Shown here in pieces: positions 34,954 through 43,847 of a stretch of DNA of 64,000 nt (its first letter is position 1; each line of letters opens with the position of its first letter). The DNA comes from Gemmatimonadota bacterium (GTDB lineage: Bacteria; Gemmatimonadota; Gemmatimonadetes; Palauibacterales; Palauibacteraceae). Both the position numbers and the translations under genes were made by a program. The notes below the pieces were generated by a model. That model did no database searches and had not been told where the DNA came from. It saw only the letters and a program-made list of their open reading frames with translations. The DNA lies in the NCBI GenBank assembly GCA_029262175.1, contig JAJCZV010000028.1, forward strand, positions 1 to 64,000, given 5' to 3'.

Positions 34954-36981
34954 CTATTCTGCCCCGAGCGCGCTCGCTCGCAGAAAAGCTCGGATCCCGT
35001 TGAGGACACCACGGGCGTAGGCCGTCTGGAACCGGGGTGTGCGCAGCGCCGCTTCCTGCTCCGGAATCAACATGAACGCGCCTTCCGTCAGGATGGCCGG
35101 CATCCAGGGCTCGCGCACCACGGCAAGATCACCCCAGACCACCCCCAGGTCCCGCAGGCCGAGCTGCTCGGCGAGCGCGCGCTGCACGTAGGACCCCAAG
35201 CCGGCGGAGTGCGCGTGATGGTAATAGGTGGCGGTCCCCGCTCGTTCGAACGGCCGGATCCCGTCGGGCAGCGCGTTGTTGTGTATCGAGACCAGGATCT
35301 CCGCGCCGCCCTCTCGGGCAATGCGCGTTCGTTCATAGAGGCCGAGCGCCGAGCGGCTGTCTCGGATCAACAGCGGTCGCGCCCCGGCTTCTTCGAGCAG
35401 GTCCGCGAGTCGTCGGGCTACGGCCAGGTTCGCGTCGCCTTCGAAAAATCCCGTCGGTCCGTGACTCCCGGCTCCGGGGTGCCCGGGGTCGATGGCAATG
35501 CGGCGACCTCGGAGCGGAGCGTCGGCATCGATCTCGGGCGGCTGGCGGACGTCCAGCCGTAGAAGGGTGGCCCGTTCCCCCCTCGCGAGCGGTCGGCTCG
35601 TGCGGGCCCCCTCGTACGCCGCTGCGTCGCCCGACTCATAGCTGAGGCGGTAGCCCCAGATCTGCCACTCGAATTCCAGTTCGATGCGCACGCTGGGTCC
35701 GGCCTCTTGCGTCCAACGCGCGATCCGCACGCCCGTTCCAACTCCGTGAGCGAAGCGATCAATCTGTCCAAACGCATCATGGATCGTGAGCGCGATCGAA
35801 CGCGGACCGATCACTTCAGCCTCCGCGGCGACCGGTCGCGATAGTCCCACCCGAAGCGCTACGGCCCCCTCCTCGGAAGCGAGATGGGGTCGACCATCGT
35901 CGACTCCTCCGGCCCTTGACAGTCTCGCGTCGCCGGTCACTGCCGGAGCGGAATCGTGCGCCTCCCAAGTTGCGTCGTCCGCGAGCACCCAAGCGTCTAG
36001 CCCGTCCCGGACGCGGACGCGCAGACGATCACCGAAACGTCCGGTGACCGGGACGGTCGTGCCCTCGGAGAACCGCCAGCGATAGGGACCGAACGGGGTC
36101 GGTCGCCCCACCACCACCTCGCTCCGACCGTTGATGGGATCGGGCGCTTCCCCCAGGCGCACGCTGGGTCGAGACGCGGCAGCCAGCAGCGCGAGCGGAA
36201 GCCGCAGTTTCTCCGTCCTCTGTGTAGTTCCGCTGTCCAGGAGCAGGCTCAAGTCGAGTGTGTCGACCGCCACCCCCGGAGCCGGCGTTTCGCCCGCTCG
36301 GCCACCGCGTACGCCCGATCGCGAGCCGCGGCTGCAGCCGCCCGCATCGCAGGCGGCCTCGCGCACATCCGAGGCCGCGATCTCGAGATGGTAGAGATCC
36401 AAGTCGCCTCGTTGGACGGCCACCCGCGGCACCTCGAACACGCGCGCACCGGCCTGGAGATTCATCCGGGTTCCCGACTCCGCAACGAACTCGAAGGAGA
36501 TGGGTTCGTCCACCCGGACCCAGCGCTCGGCTCGCAGTCCCAGCCCACCCGGATCTACCCAAGGAGACGGGGCGCCAGATGGACGAGCCGACCGGGGTCG
36601 CCGAATCGGATGATCCAGGACGACCGTGTCGGTGGCGGTTCGGGCAATCAGCCGGTACACGGCCCGTTGGTCTTCGCTCGCCTCGGGGGCTTCGAGCCAC
36701 GCCAGGAACCCCCCGTCTTCATGAACCTCGACGGGTACGCCGTTGATTTCGAGCGTTGCAGCTGCTTCGCTCACGGAACCAAACAAGAAATTGGAATCGG
36801 ACGCGATGAGCTGAAGCCGCGCGGGGTATCGCACGACCACTTCGGCGGCGGCTCCTTCCGCTGCGTCTCGCGCCGTCTCGCGCGGCGTCGCTGCGGCCGC
36901 TACCGCCAGACTGGAGACAGCCGCAGCGGCTCCGATCCACCAGCCGCGCCTCAGCCGACCTCGTCCTTCGATCCCACGCAT
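34954..36981 (-). CDS. N-acetylmuramoyl-L-alanine amidase (Amidase_3)
   Basis: A 675-residue zinc amidase that cleaves the bond between MurNAc and the peptide of peptidoglycan. A signal peptide or anchor is at the N-terminus (WWIGAAAAVSSLAVAAAAT). A large non-catalytic part of about 430 residues follows, made of beta-rich segments with SH3-like character (ATWEAHDSAP). The C-terminal Amidase_3 domain has DPGHPGAGSHG, FFEGDANLAVARRL, VSIHNNALPDG and LTEGAFMLIP, i.e. all zinc and catalytic residues. ATG at 36981 has GGGAGG upstream and lies 14 bp after the symporter gene. It is the last gene of the peptidoglycan-recycling operon. Confidence 0.93.
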   Translation of the reverse strand: MRGIEGRGRLRRGWWIGAAAAVSSLAVAAAATPRETARDAAEGAAAEVVVRYPARLQLIASDSNFLFGSVSEAAATLEINGVPVEVHEDGGFLAWLEAPEASEDQRAVYRLIARTATDTVVLDHPIRRPRSARPSGAPSPWVDPGGLGLRAERWVRVDEPISFEFVAESGTRMNLQAGARVFEVPRVAVQRGDLDLYHLEIAASDVREAACDAGGCSRGSRSGVRGGRAGETPAPGVAVDTLDLSLLLDSGTTQRTEKLRLPLALLAAASRPSVRLGEAPDPINGRSEVVVGRPTPFGPYRWRFSEGTTVPVTGRFGDRLRVRVRDGLDAWVLADDATWEAHDSAPAVTGDARLSRAGGVDDGRPHLASEEGAVALRVGLSRPVAAEAEVIGPRSIALTIHDAFGQIDRFAHGVGTGVRIARWTQEAGPSVRIELEFEWQIWGYRLSYESGDAAAYEGARTSRPLARGERATLLRLDVRQPPEIDADAPLRGRRIAIDPGHPGAGSHGPTGFFEGDANLAVARRLADLLEEAGARPLLIRDSRSALGLYERTRIAREGGAEILVSIHNNALPDGIRPFERAGTATYYHHAHSAGLGSYVQRALAEQLGLRDLGVVWGDLAVVREPWMPAILTEGAFMLIPEQEAALRTPRFQTAYARGVLNGIRAFLRASALGAE

Positions 36982-36994
36982 CCCCCGCCTCCCC

Positions 36995-38734
36995 CTAGCC
37001 GTGCGCCGCCGCCCCAAACCGGCGCCGCAACGCGAGTAACCCGACGCTCCCCATCAACGCGAACGCACCAGACACGACGAACACCCGTGTCTCCAAAAGA
37101 ATCGCGCCGCCCAACGCGAACATGACGCCGAAGAGCAACGCAGTCGCCGCCGTCGTGCGCAACAACGTCACACCGAGCGGAAGCGCGGGTCCCACCGCAG
37201 CGCGCTTCCGAATCTCCGCCCACCCCGGGCCGCCGGGCCGGACGCGCCGGTAGAAGGATAGTAGGGTCGCGTCTTCTTCGGGTCGGGTCAGGAACATCAC
37301 GGGCAGCCAAACGAGCGCCGATCCGAACGCGGTTACGGCCAGCCGAGTGCCGAACTCGAGCTCGCCGAACATCGGCAAGTAGGACAGCAACGCGATCGCG
37401 AATCCCGCGAGCATCGAGGCCAACTCGGCCCAGGCGTTCACCCGCCACCAGAACCAACGAAGGATGAGTACGGCTCCCGGGCCCGTTCCTATTGCGATCA
37501 TGAATCGAAACAAGGCAGCGAGGTCGTCAGCGAAAAAAGCGGCCACGGCGGATAGTCCCACGATCATGGCGGAGGCCAAGCGACCGAGCCGCACCAGCTT
37601 GGCTTGCGACGCCGAGGGGTCGACGAACCGGGCGTACAGATCGTTGACGATGTAACTCGCGCCCCAATTGATTTGCGTCGAGACCGTGGACATGAACGCG
37701 GCCACGAGCGACGCCACGACCAGCCCCAAGAGCCCCGCCGGCAGGTATCGCAGCATGAGTAGCGGATAGGCGAGGTCGGGGTCGCTCAGATCGGGAAGCA
37801 CCACCACGCCCACCAGTCCGACGATCACCCACGGCCAAGCGCGGACCACGTAGTGCAACCAAACGAAAAGCCAAGCCGCCTTTTCTGCATCGCGTTCGGT
37901 TCGACAGGCGAGGAGCCGTTGGACGAACTCCCCTCCTCCGTCGGAGCGCCGAAAGGCCCACCATTGAATGCCCAAGTAGGCGAGAAACGTCCCGAACGGA
38001 AGTGACTCGGATCCCGGTGCGGGGACCATCTCGAGCACGTCGCTGCGACCGGCTTCCATCAAGCCGCGCTTCAACTCCGCTACGCCGCCGACATCGACCA
38101 ATGCATATCCGGCGACCAACAGCGCACCGACGAGCGCGAGAAAGAACTGGAAGAAGTCCGTCGCGACGACGCCCCACAGACCCGCCAGACCCGCGTAAAG
38201 CAACACGAACACGGAGAGGAAGACGACCGCCCACAGCCGCTCATCACCCGGTATCCCTTCCGGCAGGTTTGGGAGCAGACCGAGAGCCTCGACCACCTTG
38301 CGCATGGCCAGCATCACAAAGCCGATCGCGATGCAGTTGATGGGGACGGCGAACAGGAACGCGCGCGAGGCGCGAAGCACGGCGGCCGGGCGCCCCCCAT
38401 ATCGAAGCTCGGTCAGTTCGACGTCGGTCACCACTTCGGCACGGCGCCACATGCGGGCGAACAGATAGATCAAAAGCATGTGCGAGACCCCGAACGACCA
38501 CCACTCCCAGTTCCCCGCGATCCCTCGACGCGCGATGAGCCCCGACACGTAGAGCGGCGCATCCACCGAGAAGGTGGTCGCCGCCATCGACGTCCCGGCG
38601 AGCCACCAGGGGAGTGCCCGGCCCCCGACGAAGAACTCGACGACGCCTCCTTTGGCTCGGCGAGAGAGCCAAAGGCCAACGCTGAGGGTCAGGACCAGGT
38701 ATGCGGCAACGATCCACCAGTCCGGAGCGCTCAC
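36995..38734 (-). CDS. Sodium:solute symporter family transporter
   Basis: A 579-residue SSS-family symporter with about 13-14 membrane helices: LVLTLSVGLWLSRRAKGG, STVSTQINWGASYIVND and LFRFMIAIGTGPGAVLIL are typical segments. It uses the sodium gradient to import a small solute. The start is GTG at 38734, a GTGA overlap with nagZ; the open frame to 38935 lies inside nagZ. Because it lies between nagZ and the amidase, import of a wall-derived sugar such as GlcNAc or anhydro-MurNAc is a reasonable inference, but substrates of this family cannot be read from sequence. Confidence 0.92.
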   Translation of the reverse strand: MSAPDWWIVAAYLVLTLSVGLWLSRRAKGGVVEFFVGGRALPWWLAGTSMAATTFSVDAPLYVSGLIARRGIAGNWEWWSFGVSHMLLIYLFARMWRRAEVVTDVELTELRYGGRPAAVLRASRAFLFAVPINCIAIGFVMLAMRKVVEALGLLPNLPEGIPGDERLWAVVFLSVFVLLYAGLAGLWGVVATDFFQFFLALVGALLVAGYALVDVGGVAELKRGLMEAGRSDVLEMVPAPGSESLPFGTFLAYLGIQWWAFRRSDGGGEFVQRLLACRTERDAEKAAWLFVWLHYVVRAWPWVIVGLVGVVVLPDLSDPDLAYPLLMLRYLPAGLLGLVVASLVAAFMSTVSTQINWGASYIVNDLYARFVDPSASQAKLVRLGRLASAMIVGLSAVAAFFADDLAALFRFMIAIGTGPGAVLILRWFWWRVNAWAELASMLAGFAIALLSYLPMFGELEFGTRLAVTAFGSALVWLPVMFLTRPEEDATLLSFYRRVRPGGPGWAEIRKRAAVGPALPLGVTLLRTTAATALLFGVMFALGGAILLETRVFVVSGAFALMGSVGLLALRRRFGAAAHG

Positions 38735-40170
38735 GCGCGCACGGCTCCGTCGATCCAGCGAGCGGCGGCGCGCTCCATGACCGTCTCGGTCGACCACGCG
38801 CAGATTCCAGGGACGTCGAGCGTGTCCAACCACCGCTCGTGGCCCAGAAGCACGACCACGCCGCGGCGCGCTTTGCCAAGAATCCTTCGCGTTTGTTCGA
38901 CCACTTCCGGAGACGGCCCGCCGCGCCCCTTCCAACCCTTGGGCGTCGCGGCCAGCACCACGATGGACTGTTGGCCGGCATCTGAGTCCGCGTCCGTGAG
39001 CGACCAGCCGGCTCCCGCCAGTTCGCGGCGCAGAATCGCGCCGAGGGGGCCCTCCCGCCCCGCCGGCGGGCCGACATCGGGGTCGTCGGAAACTCCGATG
39101 ACGGTGGTCAGGGCGGACCGGCTCCAGTCGGACAACGCGTCGGCTCGATCTACGATGGTTCGGCAGGCGAACCGCACGTCGTCCATGGGTTCGGCAGCTT
39201 GAGCACCGGTTCGAGGTCGAGCGAGTGCCGTATCGATCCGGCGGATAGACGCGGCGACTGTGTCGCCGAACGGCGCTTCGGACAGCGCCGACTTCAAGGT
39301 CTGAATCGTGGCATCGACGTCGCTCGGATACAGCACCAAGTCACACCCCGCGCGCACGGCGTCCACGGCCGCTCCCGCATCGTCGTGCCCGATCGCCCCC
39401 ATGATCATCGCGTCGGTTGCCACCAGCCCATCGAACCCGAGTTGCTCGCGCAGGAGTCCGTTGACGATGGTCGACGAGAGCGTGGCCGCGCGTTCGCTGC
39501 CCAGCGCCGGAAACACCACGTGGGCGACCATCGCGCTCGCCACCGTCGCGGCGACCCGCGCAAACGGCTCGAGATCGGCCTGCAGCGTTTCTCGATCGGC
39601 CGAGACCACCGGAAGCCCGATGTGGGAATCATCGGTCGTTCGACCGTGTCCCGGGAAGTGCTTCGCACAGGCGAGGGCGCCCTGCGACTGACACCCCTCG
39701 ATCCAACGCAACCCCAACTCCGCCACCCGGCTCGGATCCGAGCCGAAACTCCGCGTGGCCACGATGGGGTTTGTCCGTTCCGCGTCGAGATCGAGGACGG
39801 GTGCGAGGACCCAGTCCACGCCGACCGAGAGCGCGTCTCGGGCGGTCACCGATCCGGCCTGCCTCGCGGCCTCGGGCGCATCCGACAAAACGGCCAACGC
39901 GGCTGGCGGGGGAAGTTCGGTCAGTCCTCGAAATTGTTGGCCAGCGCCTCGCTCGAGGTCGGCGCCGATGAGGATGTCATGGCTCGACTGGCGGCGGAGT
40001 CGCTCGGTCAATGTCGCCACCGCCTCGGCCTCTCCGCCGAAGAGGATGAATCCGCCCACGCCGAGATCGAGGGCGCGCGCGGCGTGCTCGGACACATCCC
40101 CGGTCGACCAGCGGTCGAGCCGAAGCGCCGCCACGACCAGACGGCCGGCGTCGACCGCTTCCGGCGTCAA
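38731..40170 (-). CDS. nagZ: GH3 beta-N-acetylhexosaminidase with extra C-terminal domain
   Basis: NagZ cleaves GlcNAc from GlcNAc-anhydroMurNAc. The catalytic motif KHFPGHGRTTDDSH and the nucleophile segment VATDAMIMGAIGH are present. At 479 residues it is longer than E. coli NagZ (about 340). The C-terminal 130 residues look like a GH3 C-terminal domain-like alpha/beta fold (VVLAATPKGWKGRGG and VVVLLGHERWLDTL). That domain is typical of longer GH3 enzymes from other phyla. It overlaps anmK (4 bp) and the symporter (4 bp). Confidence 0.9.
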   Translation of the reverse strand: MTPEAVDAGRLVVAALRLDRWSTGDVSEHAARALDLGVGGFILFGGEAEAVATLTERLRRQSSHDILIGADLERGAGQQFRGLTELPPPAALAVLSDAPEAARQAGSVTARDALSVGVDWVLAPVLDLDAERTNPIVATRSFGSDPSRVAELGLRWIEGCQSQGALACAKHFPGHGRTTDDSHIGLPVVSADRETLQADLEPFARVAATVASAMVAHVVFPALGSERAATLSSTIVNGLLREQLGFDGLVATDAMIMGAIGHDDAGAAVDAVRAGCDLVLYPSDVDATIQTLKSALSEAPFGDTVAASIRRIDTALARPRTGAQAAEPMDDVRFACRTIVDRADALSDWSRSALTTVIGVSDDPDVGPPAGREGPLGAILRRELAGAGWSLTDADSDAGQQSIVVLAATPKGWKGRGGPSPEVVEQTRRILGKARRGVVVLLGHERWLDTLDVPGICAWSTETVMERAAARWIDGAVRA

Positions 40171-41294
40171 ACGGGCGTCCCGGCGCCGAGGATGCGTGGG
40201 CCCTTCGCCCCGGTGGCCCAGGGTGCGTTGGCGGGAAAGCCAAGCACGTGCTGACGGGCAAGAAGCGCGAAGGCGACGGCCTCGCGCGCATCGGGATCAG
40301 CGCCGAGGGCCGAGAGATCGCGCACGGGCATCGGAGAGAGATGGGTCTCGAGGCGCGCCACGAGCGCGCGATTTCTCGCGCCTCCCCCGCACAGGTAGCA
40401 AGCCGACACTGGCGTTTCGATCCATTGGTAGCCGCCCGCGATCGAAGCCGCGGTAAGCTCGGTCAGCGTGGCCGCGACATCCTGGGGCGAAAGCTCGGCG
40501 TGTCGTCCAATCCAATCGAACAATCGGGCCTCCGTGAAATACTCTCGACCCGTGGACTTGGGCGGCGGAGCTCGGAAGTACGGATCCTCCAGCCACTCCG
40601 ACAATGCCGCTTGATCGATCTGTCCGCTCGCCGCCAGCTCGCCGTCTCGATCGAAGGTCTCTGAGCCACCGGTGAAGTGCTCGATCGCGGCATCCAAGAG
40701 TGCAACGCCTGGCCCCGTGTCGAAGGCCAGGGGGTCCGCGTCGTCGTCCAGCGCCGGCAGGACCGTCACGTTCGCCATGCCCCCGATGTTTTGTATGGCG
40801 AGCGCTTCGGCGCCGCGGAGTAGAAGCGCGTCGGCGTATGGGACCAGCGGAGCTCCTTCGCCTCCCGCCGCTACATCGCGAACGCGAAAATCGGCCACGA
40901 CCGGAATCTCCGCGATCTCGGCGATCACCGCGGGCTGTCCGAGTTGGAGCGTCGCTCCCAGCCGCCCGCCGCTCGGCGGACGGTGCCACAACGTCTGGCC
41001 ATGGCTCCCGATCGCCCGAATCTGTTCGCTGGAGATGTCGGCATCGGAAAGCGCGCGGCGCACCGCGTTTCCGATTCGGGCTCCCAAGTCGAAATCCAGA
41101 TCGCACAGCGCCTCGGCGGTCCCCGCTGCGATCGCGCGTCGGATTTGGTCGCGCACATCGAGCTCGTACGTCTCGGTCCCGAAGGCGACGAGTTCCCAGG
41201 TGGTCGGCCGTTCCCCCTCGCCCGCGAAGTCGACGATGGCGACGTCGATCCCATCGAGGGACGTGCCCGACATGACCCCGACCCAGAGGCTCAT
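40167..41294 (-). CDS. anmK: Anhydro-N-acetylmuramic acid kinase
   Basis: AnmK hydrolyses and phosphorylates 1,6-anhydro-MurNAc to MurNAc-6-phosphate. The 375-residue protein begins LWVGVMSGTSLDGIDVAIVDF, a diagnostic family start, and has SHGQTLWHRPP, QLGQPAVIAE, VADFRVRDVAAGG, QNIGGMANVTV and AFDTGPG. Length matches the family. It overlaps murQ and nagZ by 4 bp each, so the order murQ-anmK-nagZ is tightly coupled and matches the pathway: NagZ frees anhydro-MurNAc, AnmK phosphorylates it, MurQ removes the lactyl group. Confidence 0.97.
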   Translation of the reverse strand: MSLWVGVMSGTSLDGIDVAIVDFAGEGERPTTWELVAFGTETYELDVRDQIRRAIAAGTAEALCDLDFDLGARIGNAVRRALSDADISSEQIRAIGSHGQTLWHRPPSGGRLGATLQLGQPAVIAEIAEIPVVADFRVRDVAAGGEGAPLVPYADALLLRGAEALAIQNIGGMANVTVLPALDDDADPLAFDTGPGVALLDAAIEHFTGGSETFDRDGELAASGQIDQAALSEWLEDPYFRAPPPKSTGREYFTEARLFDWIGRHAELSPQDVAATLTELTAASIAGGYQWIETPVSACYLCGGGARNRALVARLETHLSPMPVRDLSALGADPDAREAVAFALLARQHVLGFPANAPWATGAKGPRILGAGTPV

Positions 41295-42751
41295 GCCCCG
41301 CGCTCGCCGGAACCGTCGATGCTGTCATGCAACAACGCAGGGTGCACTCGCTCTCGTATGCGGAGCGCATGCGCCTCATCGTGTTGAGCGATGCCGCGAA
41401 GAAACTGATACAAGGTGAACGACTCTTCTCCGAGCTGACCCCGCCAAGACCAAACGTCGGGGTCGGTGCCGATCGAGGCCAAGGTTCGGGCCCGCTCCGC
41501 GTTGAGGGCGGACACGAGGTTATTGAATGTCTCGTCGACCAGCGGATGTGGGTCGGCGATCCAATCGACCAACGCTACCGGGACGGCACCCTCGGACGCC
41601 AACCAGGCGCGCACACGCGGCCCGACCGCCTCGCGTTCGAACTCGAGAAGATGAGCCGCGTGCTCTGCGGCATGCCAGCCGTTTGTTCTGGCCGGGACGC
41701 GCGAGCCCGCGGCGTCGATCTCCGCCGCCTCCACGTGCGCTTCAGACAGCCTTTGTGCGGCGCGCGAGAGCCGGCTCAACAGGTCGCGCACGTCTCGCTC
41801 CGCCGGCGTTGCCGTATACGCCGCATAGTAGACGTCCTTATGCGCATCAAACCGTTCCACTACCCGGCCCAGAAACCCTCCGCAGGCGTCGAGCCAGCGC
41901 TCGGCGACGCCTCGATCGACGTCGAGGAGCGTCATCGCGAGGGCGGTCTTGACGCCCCCCCCGGACGCGAGGAGTCGATCGCGAGCCTCTTCGCGATCCA
42001 CATCCGTCACGGCCTGCATGATTCGTAGACTGCGGTCGACCAACTTCGCGGACCTCGCGCGAACATCCACCATCAGATTCTGATAGACCCGACCGCCACG
42101 AATCATGGCGCCGGTCGTAATCGTGTTGAGAACGAGCTTGGTCGCCGTCCCGGCCTTGAGCCGAGTGGAGCCCGCGATCACTTCGGGTCCAACCAGGGGG
42201 ACAATGAGATGGTCAGCGAGCGTCCGCATCTCCTCGGGCGGCTCCGAACAGCACAAGAAGCCCGTCCCGGCCCCTCGCCGGTGCGCTTCCTCCAACGCGC
42301 CGTGCACGAACGGCGTCGTGCCGGACGTGGCGATCCCGAGGACGAAATCTGCGGCCGTGACATCCAATTCGGCCAGACGTTCGGCCCCCGCAGCGGCGTC
42401 ATCCTCGGCCCCCTCGCTGCTCCGAATTAAGGCGTCCACGCCGCCAGCGATCACACAGCGGACCAGCTCCGGGTCAACACCAAACGTAGGAGGACACTCC
42501 GAGGCATCCAGCATCCCGAGACGACCACTCGTCCCCGCGCCGACGTAGATGAGCCGCCCGCCGTCGTCGAAGCGCCTCGCGACATCTTCGACGACCGCCG
42601 CGATCCTCGGTGCTTGGGTGGCGACTGCGTCGGGCACGGCGCGATCCTCGGCACTCATCAATTGCACGATCGTGGCTGCATCCGCCTGATCGATGCCCAG
42701 CGTGCGCGGGTTACGCGCCTCCGTGAGACGGACGTCCGTTGGTCTAGTCAT
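41291..42751 (-). CDS. murQ: MurNAc-6-phosphate etherase fused to a DinB-like domain
   Basis: MurQ cleaves the lactyl ether of MurNAc-6-phosphate to give GlcNAc-6-phosphate. Residues 1-305 are MurQ: GGRLIYVGAGTSGRLGMLDA, ATSGTTPFVHGAL, the acidic catalytic segment EGAEDD and the helical lid SGGGVKTALAM. Residues about 320-475 do not belong to MurQ and have the layout of a DinB/YfiT four-helix protein: W359, H367 in AAHLLEFE, and H457/H461 in AQHDEAHALRI, the three histidines of a DinB metal site. I know of no standard MurQ with this addition (usual length about 300). It heads the recycling operon. Confidence 0.88.
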   Translation of the reverse strand: MTRPTDVRLTEARNPRTLGIDQADAATIVQLMSAEDRAVPDAVATQAPRIAAVVEDVARRFDDGGRLIYVGAGTSGRLGMLDASECPPTFGVDPELVRCVIAGGVDALIRSSEGAEDDAAAGAERLAELDVTAADFVLGIATSGTTPFVHGALEEAHRRGAGTGFLCCSEPPEEMRTLADHLIVPLVGPEVIAGSTRLKAGTATKLVLNTITTGAMIRGGRVYQNLMVDVRARSAKLVDRSLRIMQAVTDVDREEARDRLLASGGGVKTALAMTLLDVDRGVAERWLDACGGFLGRVVERFDAHKDVYYAAYTATPAERDVRDLLSRLSRAAQRLSEAHVEAAEIDAAGSRVPARTNGWHAAEHAAHLLEFEREAVGPRVRAWLASEGAVPVALVDWIADPHPLVDETFNNLVSALNAERARTLASIGTDPDVWSWRGQLGEESFTLYQFLRGIAQHDEAHALRIRERVHPALLHDSIDGSGERGA

Positions 42752-42834
42752 GAGACTTCGGGTACATTAGCGTCTCCGTCTCGCACGTCGCTCGCGGCCC
42801 TTCCGAGTCGCGGCCAACCTAGGGGGAAGAGCCG

Positions 42835-43113
42835 GTGTCGGTCGAGGGAATCGTTTTTTTGTTCGCAATCGCGATCATCTTTGGAAGTATCGGCGAGTCG
42901 CTCGCCGGGTTCTCGGCCGGCAACCTGCTGGTCCGTACGGCCATTGCCTTCATCGGCGCCCTCATCGGCCGGTGGCTGCCGCAACAGTTTGGCATGCCCA
43001 CGCTGCAGACCGTGACGATTGACGGGAGCACCTACCCCATCGTTTGGTGCATCGCGCTCGCCGCGCTTTTCACAGCCGTGGCCGGGGCGGTGTGGGGTCA
43101 GAGGACGCATTAG
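42835..43113 (+). CDS. Small GlsB/YeaQ-type membrane protein
   Basis: A 92-residue membrane protein with three hydrophobic segments: VEGIVFLFAIAIIFGSIG, NLLVRTAIAFIGALIGRWL and VWCIALAALFTAVAGAVWG. The glycine pattern in the middle resembles the GlsB/YeaQ/YmgE (transglycosylase-associated) family, which is membrane-embedded and of unknown function. The start is GTG at 42835. It is divergent from murQ and its stop overlaps the beginning of the nth frame; both may be on one message. Confidence 0.65.
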   Translation: MSVEGIVFLFAIAIIFGSIGESLAGFSAGNLLVRTAIAFIGALIGRWLPQQFGMPTLQTVTIDGSTYPIVWCIALAALFTAVAGAVWGQRTH

Positions 43114-43789
43114 CCCGCCGAGAGTCCACGATGTTCTGACGCGCCTCCTGGAGCGCTTCGGTCCTCTCGACAAGCCCCGTCTCGATCCGCTGGACGAACT
43201 GGTCCTCACGATTCTCAGTCAGTCCACGACGGATGCCAACCGGGATCGGGCATGGGAAAACCTGAGGAACCGATTCCCCGCGTCGTCGGAGCAGACGTTG
43301 GAGGTGGCTTGGGAGGCGGTGCTGGAAAGCTCGGTGGCGACGCTGACCGAGACGATCCGTGTCGCCGGTCTGGCGGGCCAAAAACAGGCGGCGATCCGAG
43401 GGGTCCTTAGCCGTCTGCTCCAGGAGTTCGGCCGGCTATCGCTCGATCAGTTGCATGGCATGGACGATTTGGAGGCCGTGGAATACCTGATCGGATTTCA
43501 GGGCGTGGGTCTGAAGACCGCCGCCTGTGTGCTCTGCTTTTCGCTTCGACGGCCGATCTTGCCGGTGGACACACACGTTCACCGGATCGCGAAACGCTTG
43601 GCCTGGGTCCCCGCAACCTCCGACGCGACCCGAACGCACCGGCTCTTGGAGCCCCTGGTCACACCCGAAGACCGTTTTCCGCTCCATCTCCAACTCATCA
43701 CACTAGGGCGGACCTACTGCACGGCGCGCCGCCCCGATTGCTCGGCCTGTCCGCTGGAAAAGGGCTGCTCTCGTGTCGGTGTGACCTGA
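43019..43789 (+). CDS. nth: Endonuclease III
   Basis: Nth removes oxidised pyrimidines and cleaves the abasic site. It has the HhH-GPD region: IGFQGVGLKTAACVLCFSLRR with the catalytic lysine, PVDTHVHRIAKRLA with the catalytic aspartate, and the [4Fe-4S] loop C-x6-C-x2-C-x5-C (CTARRPDCSACPLEKGC). The start is unclear. TTG at 43019 is the only canonical in-frame start and lies inside the preceding gene. The family homology begins at about 43130. ATT at 43109 forms an ATTAG overlap with the previous stop, and CTG at 43136 is also possible. The conserved core is complete. Confidence 0.9.
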   Translation: MTGAPTPSFGASRSPRFSQPWPGRCGVRGRISPPRVHDVLTRLLERFGPLDKPRLDPLDELVLTILSQSTTDANRDRAWENLRNRFPASSEQTLEVAWEAVLESSVATLTETIRVAGLAGQKQAAIRGVLSRLLQEFGRLSLDQLHGMDDLEAVEYLIGFQGVGLKTAACVLCFSLRRPILPVDTHVHRIAKRLAWVPATSDATRTHRLLEPLVTPEDRFPLHLQLITLGRTYCTARRPDCSACPLEKGCSRVGVT

Positions 43790-43800
43790 TCGGTGGGGAC

Positions 43801-43830
43801 CGCTAGGGGCCAGCAAGTGGCCCGCTAGCG
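43801..43830. terminator. Hairpin between convergent nth and lipoprotein genes
   Basis: CGCTAGGGGCCA (43801-43812), loop gcaag, TGGCCCGCTAGCG (43818-43830): 12 paired bases with one bulge. No T tract. It occupies the 58-base gap between nth (ends 43789) and the gene ending at 43848. Confidence 0.5.
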
Positions 43831-43847
43831 ACTTCCTGAGAGCGCTC

